From assembly GCF_902833085.1 (NCBI RefSeq), contig NZ_CADFEB010000008.1, positions 171,858 to 235,857 of the forward strand: DNA of 64,000 nucleotides, read 5' to 3'. Of this stretch, positions 31,059 to 37,980 are shown in pieces (the first letter of the stretch is position 1; each line of letters begins with the position of its first letter). This stretch comes from Burkholderia ubonensis (GTDB lineage Bacteria; Pseudomonadota; Gammaproteobacteria; Burkholderiales; Burkholderiaceae). The position numbers and the translations under genes were made by a program. Under the pieces are notes generated by a model. It was not told the origin of the DNA and made no database searches. It saw nothing but the letters and a program-made list of their open reading frames with translations.

Positions 31059-33470
31059 ATGGCAAAGACGACAGGCGGAAAGAAAGCAGCAGGCAAGGGC
31101 TCGACGGAGCCGACCAAGAAGGTCACAGCGGCCAAGTCTGCTTCTTCCGCCAGGACGGTGTCTTCCGCCACGACGGCCCCAGCAAGAAAAAAAACCGCGG
31201 CCGGCACCGCTCAGGCTGCGCCGGCGCAGGCAGCCAGAACACGGGCTGCCGCCAGACCCGACTCCGGGCCGGCCAAGCCGGTGGCGAAGCGGGCAAGTGC
31301 GAAAAGCGCAAGGGACGCGGCTGCCGCGGCGGACGAAACGGCAGTACGTAATACTCATGCACCCACGGTTCAACCGGCTGTCGTCCAGCAGCCGCGAGTC
31401 GATTTAGCCGGTACGGCGAACTCCATGACGAAAAAGCTGAACGAAGTATCCGTCGATGACGACGCAAATCAGAGCGACGAGCAGCCTGCTGCGGCTGCCA
31501 CTGGCAAATCCAAGGTGCGCGATCGCCGTGCCAAGGAGAAGGCGCTGCTGAAGGAAGCGTTCGCGACGAGCACGCCCGGCACGGCCGAGGAGCTCGAAGA
31601 GCGCCGCGTGAAGCTGCGCGCGCTCATCAAGCTCGGCAAGGAGCGCGGCTTCCTCACGTATGCCGAAATCAACGACCACCTGCCGGACAACTTCACCGAG
31701 ACCGAAGCCCTCGAAGGCATCATCGGTACGTTCAACGACATGGGCGTGGCGGTCTATGAGCAGGCGCCGGACGCGGAAACGCTGCTCTTGAACGACAACG
31801 CGCCGGCGGCGTCGTCGGACGATGAAGTCGAAGAGGAAGCGGAAGTTGCGCTGTCCACCGTCGATTCCGAATTCGGCCGCACGACCGATCCGGTCCGGAT
31901 GTACATGCGCGAAATGGGCACGGTCGAGTTGCTCACGCGCGAAGGCGAAATCGAGATCGCGAAGCGGATCGAGGACGGCCTGCGCCACATGGTGATGGCG
32001 ATTTCCGCGTGCCCGACGACGATCGCCGACATCCTCGCGATGGCCGAGCGCGTCGCGAACGAAGAGAGCCGTGTCGACGAGCTCGTCGACGGCCTGCTCG
32101 ATCCGAATGCGTCGGATACCGACACCGACGGCTTCTCCGCGAAGGCGGCGGAAGAGATCGAGAACGAGGACGAGGAAGCCGAAGAGGAAGAGGAAGAAGA
32201 GGAAGAGGAGGACGATGACGGCGCCGCGCAGGCGACCGCCAACGCCGCCCAGCTCGAAGCCCTCAAGCGCGCATCGCTCGAGAAGTTCGCGCAGATCAGC
32301 GAATGGTTCGACAAGATGCGCCGCGCGTTCGAGAAGGAAGGCTACAAGTCGAAGTCCTACCTGAAGGCGCAGGAAACGATCCAGACCGAGCTGATGACGA
32401 TCCGCTTCACCGCGCGTACCGTCGAGCGTCTGTGCGACACGTTGCGTGCGCAAGTGGACGAGGTGCGTCAGGTCGAGCGCCAGATCCTGCACATCGTCGT
32501 CGACAAGTGCGGGATGCCGCGTTCGGAATTCATCGCGCGCTTCCCCGGAAGCGAGACGGATCTCGACTGGGCCGAGAAGGTCGCAGCCGAAGGGCATCCG
32601 TACAGCGCGGTGCTGTCGCGCAACATCCCGGCGATCCGCGAACAGCAGCAGCGCCTGCTCGATTTGCAGGCGCGCGTCGTGCTGCCGCTGAAGGACCTGA
32701 AGGAAACCAACCGCCAGATGGCGGCGGGCGAACTGAAGGCGCGTCAGGCGAAGCGCGAGATGACCGAGGCGAACCTGCGTCTCGTGATCTCGATCGCGAA
32801 GAAGTACACGAACCGCGGCCTGCAGTTCCTCGACCTGATCCAGGAAGGCAACATCGGCCTGATGAAGGCGGTGGACAAGTTCGAATACCGTCGCGGCTAC
32901 AAGTTCTCGACGTATGCGACGTGGTGGATCCGCCAGGCCATCACGCGTTCGATCGCGGACCAGGCGCGCACGATCCGGATTCCGGTTCACATGATCGAGA
33001 CGATCAACAAGATGAACCGCATCTCGCGGCAGATCCTGCAGGAAACCGGTCTCGAGCCGGATCCGGCAACGCTCGCCGAGAAGATGGAAATGCCGGAAGA
33101 CAAGATCCGCAAGATCATGAAGATCGCGAAGGAGCCGATCTCGATGGAAACGCCGATCGGTGACGACGACGATTCCCATCTCGGCGACTTCATCGAGGAC
33201 AACAACACGGTCGCGCCGGCGGATGCCGCGCTGCATGCGAGCATGCGCGACGTCGTGAAGGACGTGCTCGATTCGCTGACGCCGCGCGAGGCGAAGGTGC
33301 TGCGGATGCGTTTCGGTATCGAGATGAGCACCGATCACACGCTCGAGGAAGTCGGCAAGCAGTTCGACGTCACGCGTGAGCGGATCCGTCAGATCGAGGC
33401 GAAGGCGCTGCGCAAGCTGCGTCACCCGAGCCGTTCCGACAAGCTGAAGTCGTTCCTCGAAGGGAACTGA
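31059..33470 (+). CDS. rpoD: Primary sigma factor RpoD (sigma-70)
   Basis: An 803-aa housekeeping sigma factor, ~190 residues longer than the E. coli protein. The extra N-terminal ~150 residues are Lys/Ala/Pro/Thr-rich and probably disordered, like beta-proteobacterial homologues. Region 1.1 follows; an acidic run EEAEEEEEEEEEEDDDG (~370-386) lies in the non-conserved region between 1.2 and 2. Region 2.3/2.4 is KFSTYATWWIRQAITRSIAD, region 4.2 ends VTRERIRQIEAKALRKLRHP. It starts at ATG 31059 after GAGGCGAG. A strong terminator follows. Confidence 0.97.
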   Translation: MAKTTGGKKAAGKGSTEPTKKVTAAKSASSARTVSSATTAPARKKTAAGTAQAAPAQAARTRAAARPDSGPAKPVAKRASAKSARDAAAAADETAVRNTHAPTVQPAVVQQPRVDLAGTANSMTKKLNEVSVDDDANQSDEQPAAAATGKSKVRDRRAKEKALLKEAFATSTPGTAEELEERRVKLRALIKLGKERGFLTYAEINDHLPDNFTETEALEGIIGTFNDMGVAVYEQAPDAETLLLNDNAPAASSDDEVEEEAEVALSTVDSEFGRTTDPVRMYMREMGTVELLTREGEIEIAKRIEDGLRHMVMAISACPTTIADILAMAERVANEESRVDELVDGLLDPNASDTDTDGFSAKAAEEIENEDEEAEEEEEEEEEEDDDGAAQATANAAQLEALKRASLEKFAQISEWFDKMRRAFEKEGYKSKSYLKAQETIQTELMTIRFTARTVERLCDTLRAQVDEVRQVERQILHIVVDKCGMPRSEFIARFPGSETDLDWAEKVAAEGHPYSAVLSRNIPAIREQQQRLLDLQARVVLPLKDLKETNRQMAAGELKARQAKREMTEANLRLVISIAKKYTNRGLQFLDLIQEGNIGLMKAVDKFEYRRGYKFSTYATWWIRQAITRSIADQARTIRIPVHMIETINKMNRISRQILQETGLEPDPATLAEKMEMPEDKIRKIMKIAKEPISMETPIGDDDDSHLGDFIEDNNTVAPADAALHASMRDVVKDVLDSLTPREAKVLRMRFGIEMSTDHTLEEVGKQFDVTRERIRQIEAKALRKLRHPSRSDKLKSFLEGN

Positions 33471-33491
33471 TCTCCAGCGTTTCCCCTCTGA

Positions 33492-33537
33492 ACGCCACCG
33501 GTATCGATACGGTACCGGTGGCGTTTGTCCCTTTTAT
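33492..33537 (+). terminator. Terminator of rpoD
   Basis: AACGCCACCGGTA (33492-33504), loop TCGATACGG, TACCGGTGGCGTT (33514-33526), then TGTCCCTTTT. TACAAT at 33541-33546 just after it is the likely -10 of the tRNA gene. Confidence 0.88.
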
Positions 33538-33599
33538 TGATACAATGCCGGCCCGGCGTCTTTGCCCGGGTGGCGTGCAGCACGCTTCTCTTCTCATCA

Positions 33600-33675
33600 G
33601 GGCCTGTAGCTCAGCGGTTAGAGCAGTCGACTCATAATCGATTGGTCGCGGGTTCGAACCCCGCCGGGCCCACCA
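33600..33675 (+). tRNA. tRNA with CAT anticodon, probably tRNA-Ile2
   Basis: A 76-nt cloverleaf with encoded CCA. Acceptor GGGCCTG/CGGGCCC, D-stem GCTC/GAGC, anticodon arm GTCGA-CTCATAA-TCGAT (anticodon CAT), T-arm GCGGG-TTCGAAC-CCCGC. The anticodon stem and following ...TTGGTCGC match bacterial tRNA-Ile2 (E. coli ileX type), whose C34 is changed to lysidine by TilS to read AUA, more than elongator tRNA-Met. Annotation pipelines often call it tRNA-Met. The following DNA is accessory-looking. Confidence 0.9.
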
Positions 33676-33683
33676 TCTCCTTC

Positions 33684-33718
33684 TTCCGCCAGGTTCCACG
33701 GCATTCCGCCAGGGTTCC
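33684..33718. repeat. 20-bp-period direct repeat after the tRNA
   Basis: TTCCGCCAGGTTCC (33684-33697) and TTCCGCCAGGGTTCC (33704-33718), 8 bp beyond the CCA end. Not a duplication of the tRNA 3' end, so not a classical att repeat; possibly regulatory or a junction scar. Confidence 0.5.
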
Positions 33719-33847
33719 CAAGCCCTTGCTGCAAATGCGTTTCCGCACATCCCCGGTTCTCGGAACGATTGGCTGGTTCCGTTGATTTCCTCCGTTCGAT
33801 GGGGGTAGCTTTACGGGTAACTCGATGCGGTGGAAAGGAGTTGCCCC

Positions 33848-35530
33848 ATGCGTCAACGGCTGCGGCAGGTGGGCATTCGATCGATCCGGCTGACTACCGG
33901 GCTGGTCGTGTTCACCTACGTCGGTACGCACCTGGTGAATCATGCGCTGGGGAATGTCTCGCTCGCGTGGATGGAGCGCGATCTGCTCGTGCAGAAGTTC
34001 GTCTGGCAGGGATGGCTCGGCACGACCGTGCTGTATGGCGCACTGGCAACGCATTTCTTCCTCGGTCTATGGGCGCTATACGAACGGCGCGCATTGCACT
34101 GGACGCCGGCCGAGCTGGCGCAACTCGTGCTCGGCCTGTGCATCCCGCCGCTGCTCGCCAACCATCTCGTGAACACGCGGATCGCCTTTGCCGAGTTCGG
34201 CCTGAACAAAGGGTATGCGCAGCTGCTGTACGCATTCTGGATCGATTCGCCGTTCTTCGGCGGCGTGCAACTGACGCTCCTGGTTGTCGCATGGCTGCAT
34301 GGGTGCTACGGCATCTGGTTCTGGCTGAGATTGAAGCCATGGTTTGGCGCATGGCGGAGCGTGCTGCTGAGCGCCGCCGTTCTGCTCCCGGTGCTCGCAC
34401 TGCTCGGCTTCCTGCAGGGCGGACGGGAAGTGGTAGCGCTTGCGCAGGATCCCGTCTGGCGCGCCGCGGCGATTCGGCCGGCCAAGGTCGGCACCGGATC
34501 GCAGAACCGGTGGCTCGCCGAATTGCGCAACGACTTCCTGATATTCGATGGCGGGGCGCTGTTGCTGGTGCTCGGTGCGAGACTGGTGCGCACGGTGCGT
34601 GAACGCCGCGCAGGTCGGTTCAGCGTCCTGTATCCGGATGGACGAAAGGTATGGGCGCCGCTTGGATTCTCGGTGCTCGAGGCAAGCCGCATGGCCGGCA
34701 TTCCCCATGCCAGCAGTTGCGGCGGGCGCGCCCGATGTACGTTGTGCCGGGTGCGCGTACTCAGCGATGCGCCGCTGCCCGAGCCGGGCGACGCCGAGCG
34801 CCGCGTGCTGGAGCGGCTGGGCGCCGACCTGCAGGCGGTGCGCCTTGCCTGCCAGTTGCGGCCAGCGCACGATCTCTCCGTGTGGCCGCTGGTGCCGCCG
34901 GCGGCCTCCGCGGCCTTCCTGCAGCGGCGCCAGCGCGATGTCATGCCGCAAGAGCGATTCGCGGCGTTCATGTTCGTGGACATGCGAGATTCCACGAATC
35001 TTGCAGCGGCGCAGCTGCCGTTCGACAGCCTGTTCGTGGTCAGCCGCTTCCTGAGCGCAGTCAGTTCCGCGGTGGTCCAGGCCGGCGGCCTGCCGAACCA
35101 GTTCCTGGGGGATGCGGTGCTCGCGATATTCGGCTTGAGCAGCGATCCAGCCGCCGCGTGCCGTCAGGCGCTCGACGCGGTGCCGCTGGTGGCGGCCAAT
35201 ATCGACGCGCTCAACACCGCGCTCGAGCAGCAGCTGAAAGCGAAGATCCGGTTCGGCATCGGATTGCATTGCGGTCGCGCAGTCATGGGCGAGATCGGTT
35301 TTCGCGAGCACGTTACCTTCACCGCGATCGGCGATCCGCTGAACGTGGCGTCGCGACTCGAGCAATTGACCAAGGAGGTCGCCTGCGAGGCGATCGTCTC
35401 GGACCTGGTCTTCGTGCATGCCGGCATTTCAGCCGAGGGGCTGCCGCAGCTTGCCGCGCGCGTAAGAGGCCGCGATGACCTGGTGCCCGTGCGGGTGCTG
35501 TCCAAGGCTGCGCAGATGCCTCGACGCTGA
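33848..35530 (+). CDS. Diheme cytochrome b-ferredoxin-adenylate cyclase fusion (CyaC-like)
   Basis: A 560-aa three-part protein. Residues ~10-250 are six hydrophobic helices with paired His in THLVNHALG, ATHFFLGLW, ANHLVNTR and AWLHGCYGIW, the ligand pattern of succinate dehydrogenase-type diheme b anchors. Residues ~254-360 form a [2Fe-2S] ferredoxin domain (CGGRARCTLC plus ACQL). Residues ~369-545 are a class III nucleotide cyclase: metal Asp in FVDMRDST and FLGDAVLAIFG, transition-state Asn/Arg in GDPLNVASRLE. The usual adenine-specifying Lys position reads Gln (PNQFLGD), as in many bacterial members. The layout resembles the quinone-responsive Sinorhizobium CyaC. ATG 33848 follows GGAAAGGAG. 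Confidence 0.85.
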   Translation: MRQRLRQVGIRSIRLTTGLVVFTYVGTHLVNHALGNVSLAWMERDLLVQKFVWQGWLGTTVLYGALATHFFLGLWALYERRALHWTPAELAQLVLGLCIPPLLANHLVNTRIAFAEFGLNKGYAQLLYAFWIDSPFFGGVQLTLLVVAWLHGCYGIWFWLRLKPWFGAWRSVLLSAAVLLPVLALLGFLQGGREVVALAQDPVWRAAAIRPAKVGTGSQNRWLAELRNDFLIFDGGALLLVLGARLVRTVRERRAGRFSVLYPDGRKVWAPLGFSVLEASRMAGIPHASSCGGRARCTLCRVRVLSDAPLPEPGDAERRVLERLGADLQAVRLACQLRPAHDLSVWPLVPPAASAAFLQRRQRDVMPQERFAAFMFVDMRDSTNLAAAQLPFDSLFVVSRFLSAVSSAVVQAGGLPNQFLGDAVLAIFGLSSDPAAACRQALDAVPLVAANIDALNTALEQQLKAKIRFGIGLHCGRAVMGEIGFREHVTFTAIGDPLNVASRLEQLTKEVACEAIVSDLVFVHAGISAEGLPQLAARVRGRDDLVPVRVLSKAAQMPRR

Positions 35531-35585
35531 TCCTTGATCGGCCGCGCCGGGGCGATTTCGCGATGTCGCCCCGAGCGCGACAAGG

Positions 35586-35921
35586 TCAATGGCCGGAATA
35601 GATGGAACGCAACGGATTCCCCGCCGTTGGCTTCCCGCCTTCGGATGCGCCGTGCTCCGGCATTCCGCCCATCGATTCGGTCGCCACCTGCTGGTTGCTG
35701 CTGGCGGCGTCCTGAGCCGCTGCCTTTGCCTCCGCGGCCTGGATATCCGCAGGATAGTTCGCGTCGTCGCTGGCCGACGGATTGTAGCCGGCCCGTTCGA
35801 GCCGGATGAGATCGGCGCGCACCTGTGCTCGGGTGAGCGGGGCGGACACGGACTGTGCAAAAGTCGATGTGGAGCTGATGACGACGCCGAACGTCAGCGC
35901 CAACAGGGCGATCTTCTTCAT
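35586..35921 (-). CDS. DUF4148 exported protein
   Basis: A 111-aa protein: signal peptide (MKKIALLALTFGVVISSTST, cleaved after FAQ or AFA-like site) and a DUF4148 core LTRAQVRADLIRLERAGYNP followed by NYPADIQAAEAK. The family is a Burkholderiales periplasmic protein of unknown function. It is one of three in this window. It converges with the cyclase gene and lies 65 bp downstream of the next DUF4148 gene in the same direction. Confidence 0.85.
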   Translation of the reverse strand: MKKIALLALTFGVVISSTSTFAQSVSAPLTRAQVRADLIRLERAGYNPSASDDANYPADIQAAEAKAAAQDAASSNQQVATESMGGMPEHGASEGGKPTAGNPLRSIYSGH

Positions 35922-35986
35922 GGTTCGGACTCCTTTCAATAAAGCGCTCAATCTTCAAGGGACTGAGCGGACCAGTGGCATGCGGC

Positions 35987-36328
35987 TCAAGAGCCGGAAT
36001 AGATATCGCAGAAGCTGACCGGTCCGACGCAGGTCGACGGATCGGACGGAGGCGTTTGCCGTTTGATGCGCCCGGTCTCACTTGTGCCGGTCATGGCGGC
36101 GCCCATGCCGCTGTCGCTGCTTTGCTGCTTGAGCCGGTTGACTTGCTGTTCGAAGATCGGTGCAACGACCGGGTACGACGTGTCTGTTATGAAATTCAGG
36201 CCGTTGCGCTGAGCGTCGATCAGTTCCTGGCGTACCTGTGCTCGCGTCTTTTCCTGGGCTGGTGCGCTGACGGCAATGCCCGCTCCGGCGAAGAGCATCA
36301 GGGCGGCAATCATGGTTCGCTTGTTCAC
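35987..36328 (-). CDS. DUF4148 exported protein, divergent
   Basis: A 113-aa protein with signal peptide (MNKRTMIAALMLFAGAGIAV...APA) and DUF4148-like KTRAQVRQELIDAQRNGLNF. Unlike its neighbour it has two Cys at the C-terminus (DPSTCVGPVSFCDIYSGS). Probably co-transcribed with the DUF4148 gene at 35586-35921, whose end also reads RSIYSGH, so the pair likely arose by duplication. Confidence 0.8.
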   Translation of the reverse strand: MNKRTMIAALMLFAGAGIAVSAPAQEKTRAQVRQELIDAQRNGLNFITDTSYPVVAPIFEQQVNRLKQQSSDSGMGAAMTGTSETGRIKRQTPPSDPSTCVGPVSFCDIYSGS

Positions 36329-36403
36329 TTTGGACTCCGATATAGATGGCGGGAAGGTGGCGACTTTGAAACAGGAAGTGCGCGGAAATACGAGCGGCTT
36401 CGC

Positions 36404-36532
36404 CTATAAAAGGCAGACCCGACGCAAAGCGACCGTTCGCTGGTACACGGATTGATTGAGCCACGGCACAAACACATACTCGTCGTATGCGTCGCAGCCG
36501 ATCAGAATCCAGTGGGACAGAACGTTGGACAC
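36404..36532 (-). CDS. Possible 42-aa protein (GTG start)
   Basis: Unrecognised. A GTG at 36530-36532 follows AAAAGGAG with ideal spacing and opens a 42-codon frame reading VSNVLSHWILIGCDAYDEYV, with VPWLNQSVYQRTV later. It lies in a 459-bp spacer that is less GC-rich than its surroundings and upstream of the DUF4148 pair on the same strand. The composition (Trp, Tyr, few Arg) is more protein-like than usual for shadow frames. No homologue comes to mind. Confidence 0.35.
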   Translation of the reverse strand: MSNVLSHWILIGCDAYDEYVFVPWLNQSVYQRTVALRRVCLL

Positions 36533-36787
36533 GGCGGTCTCCTTTTCTCTGCGCGCTTCAATGTGAGGGAACCGAAACGCTGCAGTCGTCATCCGGCGTG
36601 CTCACACGACGGTATACCCGGCACGGTCGCCACTTATTCCTGTAGTTCCGCGGGCTTGTACACCCCCCACCTGTCAAAGCGGTCCGCAGTGCCGGCACGC
36701 GGCAAATGCGCCGCAGATCGCTGGAATAAATCGACCCGCTATCCGGTATGTCGATCAGGCGCCGAGAGCACACTGGGGGATACGCCG

Positions 36788-37621
36788 ATGAGCGACGAGA
36801 AGAGGCTGGCCGCCATGAAGCCCGGGAATGGCACAGATGCCGGAAAGCCGACACCGGGGCATGGCGTGATGCGACAGACCGCAAGAAGGCTGCAACTAGG
36901 TTCGGGCATCTTGCTGTGGATTTATATTTCCGTTCACCTGGTCAATCACGCGCTCGGCATCTGGTCGATCGATATCGCGGAGAACGGGCTGACCCTGGCG
37001 ATCGGACTCTGGCAAAGCCTGCCCGGGACGATCCTGCTATACGGCGCGGCCGGCCTGCATTTCGCGCTGGCGATCCGCACCATCTACAGCCGACGGCATT
37101 GGGTGCTGCCGCCCGCCGAATGGCTCCGCCTCTGGGCGGGACTCAGCCTGCCCATGCTGTTGATACGCCATGTAGTCGGAACGCGCGTCGCCACATCGTT
37201 TTACGGCTTCGATCCAAGTTACGAGCGGGTCATTGTGTCGCTGCTCACGAGCGGCACGCAGGGCTTGCAGATCGCACTGCTCGCGCCAGGGTGGGTGCAT
37301 GGCAGTCTTGGCCTCTGGTTTCATTTGCGCCGCCATGCGCTTGTGCGTCGCGCGAAGTTTGTGCTGCTGGCCGTGCTCGTTCTCTTGCCGCTGTTGTCGG
37401 CGGCGGGATTCGTTCAGATGGCGCGCGCGATTGCGCCGGGAAATCTCGCCGTACCGGCACCCGACGCGGTGCTGGTCGCGCACCGCACCGGGCTCGACAC
37501 GTGGCGACATTTTCTCGTCGTCAGCTATCTGTCGCTGATTGGGGCTGCCTTTGCAGGAGGCCTGTTGCGAAACGGATTCTCCAGAGTCGATTCGCACGAC
37601 GTGCGCAGCGAGCAACGGTGA
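36788..37621 (+). CDS. Stand-alone diheme b-type membrane anchor, paralogue of the cyclase N-terminus
   Basis: A 277-aa membrane protein with six helices whose motifs track those of the cyclase at 33848-35530: VHLVNHALGIWS, GLHFALAIRTIYSRRHW, IRHVVGTRVA and GWVHGSLGLWFHLRRH. All four His positions are kept. It ends just after the sixth helix, with no ferredoxin or cyclase domain. The first ~35 residues are a hydrophilic extension. It may be a free redox-sensing or electron-transfer cytochrome, or a truncated copy. ATG 36788 follows GGGGG; the longer upstream frame is not coding-like. Confidence 0.75.
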   Translation: MSDEKRLAAMKPGNGTDAGKPTPGHGVMRQTARRLQLGSGILLWIYISVHLVNHALGIWSIDIAENGLTLAIGLWQSLPGTILLYGAAGLHFALAIRTIYSRRHWVLPPAEWLRLWAGLSLPMLLIRHVVGTRVATSFYGFDPSYERVIVSLLTSGTQGLQIALLAPGWVHGSLGLWFHLRRHALVRRAKFVLLAVLVLLPLLSAAGFVQMARAIAPGNLAVPAPDAVLVAHRTGLDTWRHFLVVSYLSLIGAAFAGGLLRNGFSRVDSHDVRSEQR

Positions 37622-37872
37622 TCGGCGACTGCCAGGATAGTTTCGACAGACAAAACTAAAACACCGTGAGCTCGTATCCAGATTGACCAAGAGAGGGTCA
37701 GCGGAATAATTGCGAAAGCGCAAATATCGCTGCGGCGAGTCGAGCGTTGCGATTTTCGAACGACAGTGCTAAATTTTTCGACAGCACTTCCAGCCGCAAA
37801 GCCAAGCAAGAAGTTTCGATAGACGGAACTCTCAGGCTGTACGCCACCGTACCGCCCGACAGGAGACAACTG
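37622..37872. other. Lower-GC spacer with small dyads
   Basis: No gene. Contains TGACC/GGGTCA (near 37684-37700), TTGCG-AAAG-CGCAA (near 37708) and AGTGCT/AGCACT (near 37767-37790) short inverted repeats. It probably carries the promoter of the leader ORF and acyl-CoA dehydrogenase gene. Composition resembles the 33.8-37.6 kb block rather than the downstream genes. Confidence 0.4.
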
Positions 37873-37980
37873 ATGGAACATGCCTCGATCGAGCGCGTGC
37901 AGGCCGAGCCGCATGCCCGTGGAGCACGATGCGAGCGATGGTCTGCCGCGGTTCACCCATACCAGGAGGCCGCGCAATGA
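37873..37980 (+). CDS. 35-aa ORF coupled to acyl-CoA dehydrogenase
   Basis: ATG 37873 follows CAGGAGACAACTG, a good ribosome site. It encodes MEHASIERVQAEPHARGARC and 15 more residues. Its TGA (37978-37980) overlaps the next gene's ATG (ATGA), and the dehydrogenase's own AGGAGG lies inside it. Either a translated leader that couples expression, or the remains of a larger upstream gene. No family recognised. Confidence 0.4.
   Translation: MEHASIERVQAEPHARGARCERWSAAVHPYQEAAQ

Noticed and set aside
33600..37872. Integrated element with tRNA att repeats
   Set aside because: No integrase and no second copy of the tRNA 3' end were found in the window, so only an accessory-looking block is claimed.
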